A stretch of 64,000 nt of DNA, from NCBI GenBank assembly GCA_947069175.1, contig CAMTDV010000013.1, positions 32,997,725 to 33,061,724 of the forward strand, in the 5' to 3' direction. Position 1 is the stretch's first letter; the number at the start of each line of letters is the position of its first letter. This document shows, piece after piece, positions 12,326 through 21,622 of the stretch. The notes beneath the pieces were generated by a model. That model saw only the letters and a list, made by a program, of their open reading frames with translations, made no database searches and was not told the DNA's origin. Position numbers and translations under genes: made by a program. This DNA comes from Scalesia atractyloides (lineage: Eukaryota > Streptophyta > Magnoliopsida > Asterales > Asteraceae).

Positions 12326-12724
12326 GTGCCTCTCTGAACTCGCAAAGAGCACACCTATTCGTGCTCATACTCTCTGCAAGCTCCTGTTTCTTCAATTTCA
12401 TTTGTCGGAATTATATCGCCGGAGATTCTCATCGGAGATCAGACAACACCTCGGGTTCGATATGATGCTACACCTAACTCATTTCATTTCTTTATTTGAA
12501 TCTCACCAGTAGACGTATTAACATTCATGTAAAACGGGTTTCAAAACCCGCTCCGTTTAAAAATCAAGTATTCATTTAAATGTTCGTTGCATATTTATTG
12601 TGTTAGTTATTTTATATTAATGTTCATAATTAATAAATAACTCATAATTAAGAAGATAACCAATAAATAAAAATAATAATAAGTTATAAAATAAGCCTTA
12701 AAAATAAATAAATAAATTCAAAAG

Positions 12725-12795
12725 GAGCAGCCAGGTCTTGAACCCGGGTCTCCCGTATAATTACACACACCAAACAACACTTTACTGCACGCACA
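12725..12795 (-). other. tRNA-like segment, antisense, in U3 of LTR A
   Basis: On the minus strand it ends GACCCGGGTTCAAGACCTGG (B box GGTTCAAGACC, stem CCGGG/CCTGG); the A-box part is weak (GTGCAGTAAAG). Equivalent to the copy in LTR B at 20756-20826, whose T arm is perfect. Confidence 0.6.
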
Positions 12796-13041
12796 CTTGT
12801 GCTATGAAACGAAAACAAATGATTCTTATTTTCTAACCTGCTTAAACCTGCAAACCTTCTTTAAAAAAATGGGTAACCGCTCAGAATTTAATCAAGCATA
12901 ATTTTTGTGATTTCCGAAACTGTTAAACCCGTTTCAAATTTCTACAATCAAACACCAATTAAATCCATTTCGGTTATAGGTTGAAGAATCATTAACCCAT
13001 AATTTTAGCCGTAACCGAAACCCTCATGATTGCAATAGCAA

Positions 13042-13050
13042 CTATATAAA
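13042..13050 (+). promoter_or_regulatory. TATA box of LTR A
   Basis: CTATATAAATCG, then a leader (about 13075-13191) with CGCCGGA motifs that ends at a GTGAGTATAAA splice-donor-like sequence. Confidence 0.65.
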
Positions 13051-13359
13051 TCGATCCTTTCACTCATAAGAACTCGCTCATACCTCTTTATTCTCTCTAA
13101 AATCCTCTGTGTACAACATCCTGCTCAAATCGTTGTCGCCGGAAAATTCTCGTCGGAGTCGGTCACCGGAATCATCGCAACTCTAATTCCCGTGAGTATA
13201 AATTTCTTCTATGTTCATACTAAATTCTGTTAGTTGCAAACCAGTAACTTGAACCATGAAAAACAAATAAATCAATCGAGTCTAGTTCTGGGATAAACTA
13301 TGTTGAAGAAGACGAAGTTGTGTTGTGTATATTTCTATTTTTAAAACCGGATTATAACC

Positions 13360-13434
13360 GGGTTAGACACACAGTCCAGTGGTTGACTATGTGCAGATAT
13401 AACATGAAGGATCTGGGTTCGATTCGTGCACTTA
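13360..13434 (+). other. tRNA-like unit i in LTR A
   Basis: Starts with the unit signature GGGTTAGACACACAG, A box AGTCCAGTGG, B box GGGTTCGATTCG. The enlarged D-arm stem is decayed on its 3' side (TTGACTATGTG in place of TGGACTGTGTG). Confidence 0.7.
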
Positions 13435-13522
13435 ACCGGTTTTCTGTGATAAATCTCAAAAAAAATTAAGGCTGCAGAACACCTCTTGTTAGTTGATAAG
13501 AGAATAAAAACATTAAACCAAA

Positions 13523-13596
13523 TGGGTTAGACACCCAGCCCAACTGGTTGGGCTGGGTGCAAGTCACACTAAGGTCGTGTGTTCGAGTTATGTCCA
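13523..13596 (+). other. tRNA-like unit ii in LTR A
   Basis: GGGTTAGACACCCAGCCCAA with A-box-like AGCCCAACTGG. CACCCAGCCCAA and TTGGGCTGGGTG form a perfect 12-bp stem around a CTGG loop. The B box TGTTCGAGTTA is weak. Confidence 0.72.
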
Positions 13597-13692
13597 ACAC
13601 ACCGGTTTGTTCATTTAAAAACCTTTTTAAAATAAACAAATTCTGAAACTGACTAAAAAGAGCATAAGTATAATAAAAATCTAGAATCAAAC

Positions 13693-13771
13693 GGGTTAGA
13701 CACGTAGCTCAGTTGGAAGAGCTGCGTGCACGCAACCGAGAGGTCACGGGTTCGAGTCTCATCACACGCAT
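13693..13771 (+). other. tRNA-like unit iii in LTR A
   Basis: GGGTTAGACACG then a canonical A box TAGCTCAGTTGG (13705) and B box GGTTCGAGTCT (13749), 44 nt apart as in tRNA positions 8 and 52. The D stem GCTC/GAGC is intact. The acceptor stem is not. It resembles tRNA-Lys-type sequences in A and B boxes, but no anticodon can be assigned. Confidence 0.82.
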
Positions 13772-14072
13772 CCAATATCGCACAAGAACCGGTCGGGTCC
13801 TGTCAGACTAGACAATATTTTTTTTATTTATTCTATTACTTATATATATATATATATATATTATTAAAATTCAAAAAAAATATTTAAAAATACAAATATG
13901 AAGGTTCTAAAAACTCAATAAAAACCACAAAAAAACTAGCAAAGGTATTAAATCAAAATATTAACTTAGTTATATTTATCGAATTATCGTATTACTATTT
14001 TAGGTTAGAATTCGTTCGTCGATCAAATCCTCGTTTCGTGCGCATTCATTATCATTAAGGAACGCACCCACT

Positions 14073-14527
14073 GTGAGTGAATTCTTACAAATTCCCCTTT
14101 TTATTCATGGGTGTATCATGTGTCGTTTATACATTTTGTTTACTCAAACACTTGTGCTATTACCATCGTATGATCTAACGTGTGATGTAAATGTTATTTG
14201 TCGTATTGCGTGTTTATATTTTTGTCAAGTTGCGTGCAAATCATTCATTAGGCACATTAGTTCCTCGTTGGAGATGAGTTGAGCATCAGGTGCCTCATTA
14301 GATCGGCTCCGTTTGATTGAGCCTTGATCTCATTGTTCATCATTTGATGTGTGTGTGTGTGCATTAATTGATATTATGTGTTTTGTGATTAAATTTACAT
14401 ATACGTATACTCATATGTGGTTATGCACATTTTTATAACCAATAAAACAAATTCGTTCAAATATTTTTATAAGATTCACTCGCCAACTTTTGTTGACCCA
14501 AAAACCATTTTTTTACACATGATACAG
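14073..14527 (+). other. Candidate leader intron 2 in LTR A
   Basis: Donor CACT|GTGAGTGAATTC at 14073 and acceptor ACATGATACAG ending at 14527. The block CACTCGCCAACTTTTGTTGA lies about 40 nt before the acceptor and is conserved in B, C, D, K and, in part, in the unrelated LTR F. Confidence 0.5.
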
Positions 14528-14752
14528 GTAAACAGGTCGAAGCAAGGAACACATAGAAATTTTGCCTTAGAAGAAAAATAAAGAGTTCATGAATGTTTGA
14601 GTTTAGAACATGTTGTGCTTGTATGTTTGATGTAATTTCTCATTTAAATTGGAAATAATAAATATGAAATTTTCTAGTAAATGTCATGAGCTTTGATGAT
14701 AACCCAATTATGCCTCGACTTTTATTTCCGCTGCGGGTCGGGTGTGACAGAT

Positions 14753-14764
14753 TGGTATCAGAGC
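14753..14764 (+). other. Primer-binding site of E1 (initiator-Met tRNA)
   Basis: TGGTATCAGAGC, complementary to the 3' end of plant initiator-Met tRNA, three bases after the end of LTR A. It would prime minus-strand DNA synthesis. Confidence 0.93.
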
Positions 14765-15577
14765 TTTTGACTATAGGGATATAGGATAGGTTATTAGACC
14801 CTTAGAGTTTATACTATAGTCGATTAGATTTTAATTGCTTATGTGGTTACATGCAAAACTTATGATGTTTATTTGTTTCATATTTGCTACACACACAAAT
14901 GTCTGCAAACACTTCCACTATCATTTTGTGTGATACTTAATGAGTTATACATATTGTCAAACATAACATGCTTACATATACATTCATCACACATGTTTCA
15001 ATTCTCACATATTCAAATCATTCTCATATTTTCTTTATTCAAGATTTTGTGTGTTTTCGTTTTTCAATCTCATCAAAGTAATTCTACGACGGGCATGTAG
15101 TAACTGGAAGGGTACCAGTACCGGTAGTCGAAACGTCCTGTCTAGGTTGGCAAGCGTATAAATCCAATACAATGGACTAGTTTGCCTACCTGGGGACTAA
15201 CGATGAGAGTACGAAGGACCTATTAGGCCAAAGTATGCCACACCAAACGTCGCATGAACTAACCCCACTTTGAGTTGTCATGTGTCTACACCTGGACACC
15301 CTCCGACTTTATATCATGTTTTTACGATTTTCATTCGGGTAGCGTGAATGTAACAGGCCAACAACAATATGAACCCTACCAGAGCCCAGTAGTCATGGGG
15401 GCCCACATGACTACCAAGGCCAAGTAAGGGGACATATGTGAGCCCAAACATGAGCAAAGCCCAAGACATCCTATAGATGTAGCAAATTTATTCTTCATAT
15501 GTTTTGTGGATATTCATTTTATACGACACATGGCACCTATATGTCAAACTCTTACTCTCGATACGTATTCCTTGTAG
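14765..15577 (+). other. E1 untranslated leader between primer site and gag
   Basis: About 0.8 kb without a convincing ORF, T-rich at 14830-15080, more mixed at 15100-15470. This is the position of the RNA packaging leader in LTR retroelements; no specific packaging element was recognised. Confidence 0.6.
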
Positions 15578-16913
15578 ATGTCTTCTAGTCACTCTCGTAG
15601 AGGTGGGAGATCAGGAAAATCCCACGAGGGCATGGCTACCCAAATCGCCCAACAAATGGCCCCCGTAATACCCAACATCGTAGTTCAAGTCAACAAGCCC
15701 TTACCGCTAACCCGATCAACCCAATCAATCAAGAAGGTCAAAACGTTGTCAACCCTCCCCCAAATACCACTAAATGCACTTATAAGCATTTCAAATCCTG
15801 CGATCCCCCAAAATACGAAGGGACTGAAGGTGTCACTGCTCTCCTCCATTGGTTTGAGGATATGGAAAACACTTTTCTCAATTGCGACTACCCCAATGAT
15901 CGCATGGTGCGATATGCTACCGGTCGTTTGTTCGGGTAGCACTTACATGGTGGAACACAGAGAAGGGCAAGCGAGGAGCTAAGGATGCTATGACTTTGAC
16001 TTGGGAAGAGTTGAGGGAGATCATGACAAGACGCTTCTGTCCAAGAAGCGAAATCAAGAAATTAGAAGATGAGTTCTACTCTTGGAAACAAAAGGAGGGC
16101 GACCACACCACATACAACAAGAGATTCCTTGAGTTGAATCAGATGGTCCCCAACTTGTTCACTCCCCTCTACCGTTTGATCGAGCACTACGTTCGGCGTC
16201 TTCCTTCAAATATTAAGGACCCTGTAATAAGTACCACACCTGCAACTTTTGAAGCAGCAATGGAGTTAGCTATAGAGCTCACCGAAAACCACATTAGGAA
16301 TGGAGACTTCAAAGATGAGAAGAAGAAAGATAAAACACCAACCGAAACCTCAAACTCAACCCTAACTGAATCCTCTTCCCAACCCACTGCTAAGAGGAAG
16401 CGAGACGGGCAAAATTTCGCTATCACTCAAACCAGTCAACCGGCTCCACAAGCGTACCCCTCCAAGCTATCCCAATCACCCAAGTAGCACCCAACCCTAC
16501 TTACTCAAATAAGAAACCTTACACTGGTCTCACCCTCAATGCAATACCTGCTTTTATCACCATCAACCTACCATACCCTGTCGATTGTGTGCTAATTGTG
16601 GGCGTTATGGTCATTTAAGTAAGACTTATCGCATGCCACAAAACCAAGCTCCACCCCTGCTCAAAACATGATCCAACCCTATCAACAACCCCAATACCCC
16701 ATGGTTCCACATGTTCAAGCTTGCTTTAATTGTGGTGACCCTACCCATTTTAGAAACGCGTGCCCTCGATTGGTTAACATCATAAACGCCCAAGCTCAAG
16801 CAAACCCAGTTAACCAAGCAAATCAAGAAAACCCAGCACCACCACCTGCGAGAGGAAGAGCTTACAACATAAACGTCAATCTAGTTGAAGATAATAACGG
16901 CCCAAACGAGTAA
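15578..16913 (+). pseudogene. gag of E1 (broken)
   Basis: The ATG at 15578 follows CTTGTAG and opens an S/R/G-rich start (MSSSHSRRGGRSGKSHEGMA). A frame change near 15705 leads to the capsid region: FKSCDPPKYEGTEG, LLHWFEDMENTFLNCDYPND. Another near 15935 leads to LTWWNT, KDAMTLTWEELREIMTRRFC, EDEFYSWKQKEGDHTTYNKR and AMELAIELTENHI. A stop at 16485-16487 and another frame change precede two zinc knuckles: CANCGRYGHLSKTYR (last Cys replaced) and CFNCGDPTHFRNACP, ending NGPNE at 16911. The domain order is that of a chromovirus Gag. At least three frame breaks make it non-functional as read. Confidence 0.88.
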
Positions 16914-16916
16914 CCC

Positions 16917-17695
16917 AACTAGCCTTCCATCACCAAGAACCAAGACACCGCTCCAATCGTCGAAATATTTAATGTTTTTTATAAATCTCAATCTTTGTGT
17001 ATCCCTGTTTTAATGTGGGAATTTATGTATCCAAAAATTTTAATGCTAATTGATATCAATGTTTTATTTCATGTCTCTACCCATTGATTAAAAATTTAAT
17101 CATACATTACAACACACCTTGTCTCATCAATTAAAGAAGTTGGGTCGTTGTCTCACTTTTTCATAGACTGACCACTTCATCATAACACACGAGAGGGGTA
17201 CCGTCGTATTCAGTCATGTATTCTTTCAGATTTGAGACTCAAGTTTTGGTTGTTGTGTTTGTTTATGTTTTGTAGATTTTAGAGTCACATAGAACTAATC
17301 ATAACTTACTGACAAAGCCAATGAAAATTTGACAAGAATATGGTGGATACGCCCTGGTACTTCCTATATATAAGTATTCTTGTTAAAGGATCAAAAGCAA
17401 TGTCAGGCGGTTATGAGAAGTTCCGTGTAGGTTTTAATATCAGCATGGTTGAAGTTTTTGTCTTGTGATATAACTTTATCTTTTCAACGCATCAATTCCC
17501 TCAAAACTCTTATGCATGTGATTATATCCAGTCAAACAACTCTGTGTATCAACGTTTCTTATCTTAGGCATCAAAAAGCGATTACTGTAGCAGGGTATTC
17601 AACCCTTACTAGGAACGTTACTGCCCCAACCAAAATCCAAACATCACACATCCCTTTTTCTGTTAAAAGATATTCAGATTTTAGTCTGAGTATAT
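16917..17695 (+). other. Unrecognised filler replacing pol in E1
   Basis: About 780 bp between gag and the integrase tail, where a full element would have about 3 kb or more of pol. No protease (DTG), RT (YVDD) or integrase motif is present and ORFs are short. It may be old internal sequence beyond recognition or captured DNA. Flanking junctions are clean: gag ends at its normal stop and integrase resumes mid-frame. Confidence 0.6.
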
Positions 17696-17824
17696 TGAGA
17701 GTCCAAACGAAAACCTGAGTTTACTTGGGAACGCGAAGACTTAATGCGCGGAAAATACCCGTATATTTTCCTATTACAACTTCTACCTAAATTTCGGGAT
17801 GAAATTTCTAAAAGTAGAGGATAC
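17696..17824 (+). pseudogene. Integrase tail and polypurine tract of E1
   Basis: Reads ESKRKPEFTWEREDLMRGKY, the last integrase residues (compare RGPEFTWEREDSMRKKY at 11690-11750), then AAATTTCGGGATGAAATTTC and the polypurine tract AAAAGTAGAGGATAC just before LTR B. All pol upstream of this is deleted. Confidence 0.88.
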
Positions 17825-18001
17825 TGTAACATTCATGTAAAACGGGTTTCAAAACCGCTCCTTTAAAAATCAAGTATTCATCTAAATGTTCGTTGCGTAT
17901 TTATTGTGTTAGTTATTTTATATTAATATTCATAATTAATAAATAACTCATAATTAAGAAGATCACCAATAAATAAAAATAATAATAAGTTATATAAAAT
18001 A
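17825..18001 (+). repeat. LTR B (3' LTR of E1), left part
   Basis: Starts TGTAACATTCATG and matches LTR A until AGTTATATAAAATA, where solo LTR C is inserted. The last five bases, AAATA (17997-18001), are the target duplication of C. Confidence 0.93.
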
Positions 18002-18184
18002 TGTAACATCCATCAAAAACCGGGTTAACCAAACCCGCTTCGTTTATTAACCGAACAACCAGTTAAAAATTTCGTTGCGTATTTAATGCTCAAATTAATT
18101 TTAAACGATACATAATTAATAAGTATATTATAATATAAAATTTATATTTGAAAATGTATTAAAAATAGTGAATTAAAAATAAAA

Positions 18185-18270
18185 TGCTGAAGCCGGGTTT
18201 CGAACCCGGGTCAGCCGAGAGAACTCAAAGTCTTAACTCACACGCGCCCAACCACTCCGCCACTTGTGTT
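18185..18270 (-). other. Class II tRNA-like segment, antisense, in U3 of LTR C
   Basis: On the minus strand: perfect A box TGGCGGAGTGG (18262-18252), B box GGTTCGAAACC (18206-18196) and a perfect T stem CCGGG/CCCGG. A-to-B spacing is 56 nt, as in tRNA-Ser/Leu with a long variable arm. The acceptor ends do not pair well. It looks Ser/Leu-derived but no anticodon can be named. Confidence 0.82.
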
Positions 18271-19252
18271 TCTTTTGATTTATTGATTCAATTAATACAT
18301 ATAATAAAAACTGAAGTCGAATTCGGTCACTCAGCGCCCAAATCATTCTCGCCGGAAATCCCGACGAATTCATCAAACATTGACGTTATCTTTTGTCATA
18401 ACGGATGCATTTACATCATCGCCGATTATAACTGAAAAACGTTAGTGTCCCTCATTCAAATCACCAAACCATAACCGAAAGATTTTTGGAATTCGAAACC
18501 GAAAATGTAAATCAATCTGAATTATACATCATTCATCAGTTGAGCGCGAGTTTATCAAGATTACACTCTCCATTTCGCTCAGAAAAGCCTCGCCGCAGTC
18601 GCCGGATTTTTCTGTAAAGTAACCGGAAATTTTCGTCGGAAAACCGAGTTCATTCCATCCCGTCTGCTTACCCAAAAATAAGATCTTAGAACTCATACTG
18701 ACATCACCCCCACTCACCTTAAACCTCTGAAGAATCTCTTTCGCAAGAAATTTCACTCGCCGGAATTCTCTGCAAGTCACCGGAAAACCGAGACTTTCAT
18801 CTACACGGTAAATACCTTGACTTTCCTGTTTCATTCCATTATTGGACAAATTCTAATCTCACTCCATCACCCAGAATCAACCCCAGAAGACGTTGCCGGA
18901 TTTTCTGTTTTCGCCGGAAAATTTCTGGAATTTCCAGAAACTCGCTGTTAACCGGTGTGATCATTTAAACCTACTGATAATCGTTACTCAGTAGTTCAAT
19001 TTCACATCTAATCCCTCCAAACTGTTAATCAATCCTAACAGCCGAAGGTCACCAAAACAGAGCCGACGAATCGTTGCCGGATTTCTGAAGAAGACAATCT
19101 GTTCGATACTTTCTTTCCCCAAACCCTTCTGTTCAATACTTATTCGTTAACCGAATTAATCAAGAAACAGTAGTTAACCGTTGTCTGTGATTTTAAACGA
19201 AGAAGACGAAGTCGTGTATGATATAAGATTAATTAAAATCAATATTATGAAC

Positions 19253-19329
19253 GGGTTAGACACACAGTCCAGCGGTGGACTGTGTGCAAACAATATGCAT
19301 ACGTCCCGAGTTCGATCCTTGACACACAC
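19253..19329 (+). other. tRNA-like unit i in LTR C
   Basis: GGGTTAGACACACAGTCC, A box CAGTCCAGCGG (19265), B box AGTTCGATCCT (19309), 44 nt apart. CACACAGTCC pairs with GGACTGTGTG. Confidence 0.82.
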
Positions 19330-19420
19330 ACATTCGCGGTAATAAAACGTTTTTTTTAAAAACTGAACCGGATCCACAACAATAAGATGTTAAGTATAAT
19401 AAAAACCAGAATATTTACCA

Positions 19421-19499
19421 ACTTAGACACACAGTCCAGCGGTGGACTGTGTGCCAAACTAAACCACAGGTCCCGGGTTCGAGACCTGTGGAGAGCACC
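19421..19499 (+). other. tRNA-like unit ii in LTR C
   Basis: A box CAGTCCAGCGG (19432) and B box GGTTCGAGACC (19476), 44 nt apart. CACACAGTCC/GGACTGTGTG stem intact. An extra inverted repeat CCACAGGTC/GACCTGTGG closes the T-arm side. Confidence 0.84.
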
Positions 19500-19587
19500 G
19501 AGTCGATACATTAAATCCTTTTTAAAATAAATGATTTTCGGATTAACTTAATTAGTGTATAAATATAATTAAAAACAGAAATATTTC

Positions 19588-19666
19588 GGGTTAGACACGT
19601 AGCTCAGTTGGTAGAGCTGCGTGCACGCGTACGGGAGGTCACGGGTTCGAGTCTCACTCAGTGCAA
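19588..19666 (+). other. tRNA-like unit iii in LTR C
   Basis: Canonical A box TAGCTCAGTTGG (19600) and B box GGTTCGAGTCT (19644), 44 nt apart; D stem GCTC/GAGC. Stem CACGTAGCTC/GAGCTGCGTG pairs with one G-U. Followed by short GGTCAACGGTCAA repeats (19685-19735). Confidence 0.86.
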
Positions 19667-19980
19667 CTAAATAACCGACCGAACCGGTCAACGGTCAACA
19701 GTAATGGTCAACGGTCAACGGTCAAGTCAAAAAGTCAACATTTTTTATTATTTTTATTTATTTATTTTATTTAAAAATCAATTAAAAATACTTAAAAATA
19801 ACATTTTTAAAGTTAGAAAATAGCCTTAAACTCACAAAAATATATCCAATAATCCTACTAAAATTGATTAATAAAATCCGCTTATTTACCAAACCATTAT
19901 GTTATTATCTAGGTTAGTTTCTCTCGTGGTTAAATCCAATTTCGTGCGCATTCATCATCAATCCAAGAAACGCATCCACT

Positions 19981-20508
19981 GTGAGTGAATCTTAAACTCC
20001 CCTTTTTATTACACGTTTTGGGGTGTATCATGTGTCACTTAAACAAATTCGTTTATTCAAACTCGTGCCATACCATATTATGATTTAAACTTAGAATGTA
20101 AATATTGTTTGTAGTTATGTATTACATATTGTCAAGTTGTATGCAAATTATTTGTTAGGCCCATCAGTTCCTCGTGGGAGACGAGTTGAATAACGCGTGT
20201 CTTAAAACTCATTCATTAGGCCCATCAGTTCGTAGAACAACGCGTGCCTCAAAACTCATTCATTAGGCCTATCAGTTCCTCGTGGGAGACGAGTTGAACA
20301 ACGCGTGCCTCAAAACAATCTATTATTGTATGTGTGTGCATTATTTAATATTAAGTGTTTTGTGAATAAGTTTACATCTATATTTACTCATATGTGGTTA
20401 TGCACTTTATTTATAATCAATTCAATAAACTTGTTTAAATGTTTTTCATAGGATTCACTCGCCAACTTTTTGTTGATCCAAAAAAAACCATTTTTACACA
20501 TGATACAG
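19981..20508 (+). other. Candidate leader intron 2 in LTR C
   Basis: Donor CACT|GTGAGTGAATC at 19981, acceptor ACATGATACAG ending 20508. The preceding block 19913-19980 begins after TTATTATCTAG, a good 3' splice site. Contains the tandem repeat at 20155-20316. Confidence 0.48.
20155..20316 (+). repeat. Three-copy tandem repeat in LTR C
   Basis: Units start TTAGGCCCATCAGTTC at about 20155, 20215 and 20262. Copies 1 and 3 contain the small hairpin CTCGT-GGGAG-ACGAG; copy 2 lacks it. LTRs A, B and D have one related unit; K has a different expanded unit at the same place (50530-50710). Confidence 0.8.
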
Positions 20509-20755
20509 GTGAACAGGATGAAGCAAGGAAAACATAGGAAATACCTTAGAAGAAAATAATGAAGTCTAGAAAGATGTGTAGAACATGTTGTAATTATGAT
20601 TGTATGATCTCCTTTAAATTGTAATAATAAATATGAAACATTATAATAAATGTCATGAGCTTTGATGAAACCCAATCATGCCCCGATCACCTTTTCCGCT
20701 GCGGGTGGGGTGTGACAAAATAAGCCTTAAAAAATAAATAAATAAATTTAAAAGG

Positions 20756-20826
20756 AGTAGCCGGGTCTCGAACCCGGGTCTCCCGTATAATTACACACAC
20801 CAAACACTACTGTGCTGCACGGACAC
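20756..20826 (-). other. tRNA-like segment, antisense, in U3 of LTR B
   Basis: On the minus strand the T arm is perfect: CCGGG-TTCGAGA-CCCGG, with B box GGTTCGAGACC. The A-box half is poor. Its partner in LTR A has two changes in this arm. Confidence 0.68.
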
Positions 20827-21071
20827 TTGTGCTATGAAACGAAAACAAATGATTCTTATTTTCTAACCCGCTTAAACCTGCAAACCTTCTTTAAAAAAAA
20901 TGGGTAACCGCTGAGAATTTAATCAAGCATAATTTTTGTGATTTCCGAAACTGTTAAACCCGTTTCAAATTTCTGCAATCAAAACCAATTAAATCCATTT
21001 CGGTTATAGGTTGAAGAATCATTAACCCATAATTTTAGCCGTAACCGAAACCCTCATGATTGCAATAGCAA

Positions 21072-21080
21072 CTATATAAA
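21072..21080 (+). promoter_or_regulatory. TATA box of LTR B
   Basis: CTATATAAATCG, same context as in LTR A (13042). As the 3' LTR copy it could drive transcription outward into the flanking LTR D. Confidence 0.6.
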
Positions 21081-21389
21081 TCGATCCTTTCACTCATAAG
21101 AACTCGCTCATACCTCTTTATTCTCGCTAAAATCCTCTGTGTACAACATCCTGCTCAAATCGTTGTCGCCGAAAAATTCTCGCCGGAGTCGGTCACCGGA
21201 ATCATCGCAACTCTAATTCCCTGTGAGTATAAATTTCTTCTATGTTCAAACAAAATTCTGTTAGTTTCAAACCAGTAACTTGAACCATTAAAAACAAATA
21301 AATCGATCGAGTCCAGCTTTGGGATAAACTATGTTGAAGAAGATAAAGTTGTGTTGCGTATATTTATATTTTTAAAACGGATTATAACC

Positions 21390-21464
21390 GGGTTAGACAC
21401 ACAGTCCAGTGGTGGGACTATGTTGCAGATATAACATGAAGGATCTGGGTTCGATTCGTGCACT
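21390..21464 (+). other. tRNA-like unit i in LTR B
   Basis: GGGTTAGACACACAGTCC, A box AGTCCAGTGG, B box GGGTTCGATTCG. Differs from unit i of LTR A by small indels in the D-arm 3' side (GTGGGACTATGTTG). Confidence 0.7.
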
Positions 21465-21558
21465 TAACCGGTTTTCTATGATAAATCTCAAAAAAAAAAT
21501 TGAAGGCTGCAGAACACCTCTTGTTAGTTGATAAGAGAATTAAAAAATTAAACCAAAT

Positions 21559-21622
21559 GGGTTAGACACCCAGCCCAATGGGTGCAAGTCACACTAAGGT
21601 CGCGGGTTCGAGTTATGTCCAA
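21559..21622 (+). other. tRNA-like unit ii in LTR B, D arm deleted
   Basis: Same as unit ii of LTR A but CTGGTTGGGCT is missing after CCCAGCCCAA, which removes the loop and 3' side of the stem. The B box CGGGTTCGAG is better kept than in A. The deletion is later than the insertion of E1. Confidence 0.72.

Larger units (their letters stand above)
11795..12518 (+). repeat. Polypurine tract and left part of LTR D
   Basis: AAAAGTAGGGGATAC (about 11799-11813) is the polypurine tract. LTR D starts TGTAACATTTGTCG at 11814, runs to 12518, is interrupted by element E1, and resumes at 22804-24327 (about 2.23 kb in total). The left part holds an antisense tRNA-like segment and a TATA box. Confidence 0.9.
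13192..14003 (+). other. Candidate leader intron 1 in LTR A, holding three tRNA-like units
   Basis: The donor GTGAGTATAAA at 13192 fits the plant 5' splice site closely; the acceptor TACTATTTTAG ends at 14003. Between them the sequence is U/A-rich, as plant introns are, except for the three tRNA-like units. The following 69-nt block (14004-14072) is conserved in LTRs A, B, C, D and K. Splicing is inferred, not shown. Confidence 0.5.
12519..14749 (+). repeat. LTR A (5' LTR of E1)
   Basis: Matches LTR B nearly base for base over long stretches (for example the CTTAAACCTGCAAACCTTCT region and the tRNA-like block). Order: U3 with antisense tRNA-like segment, TATA box, leader exon, candidate intron 1 with three tRNA-like units, a 69-nt conserved exon, candidate intron 2, and an end at GGTGTGACA. 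A (TA)n run lies at 13842-13861. Confidence 0.93.
18002..20717 (+). mobile_element. Solo LTR C (2.7 kb), nested in LTR B
   Basis: Starts TGTAACATCC, ends GGTGTGACA, with the perfect 5-bp duplication AAATA at 17997-18001 and 20718-20722. No internal region. It has the same design as A, B, D and K: antisense tRNA-like segment, CGCCGGAA-rich leader region, three sense tRNA-like units, conserved 68-nt exon-like block (19913-19980), candidate intron 2. Being inside LTR B, it is the youngest layer of this nest. Confidence 0.94.

Noticed and set aside
13693..13771. Functional tRNA gene (canonical A and B boxes)
   Set aside because: The acceptor stem does not pair, no proper anticodon arm can be drawn, and the same unit recurs in every LTR copy. 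Treated as tRNA-derived.
17449..17718. 89-codon ORF in the E1 filler as a captured gene
   Set aside because: No recognisable domain and its end overlaps the integrase tail in another frame.
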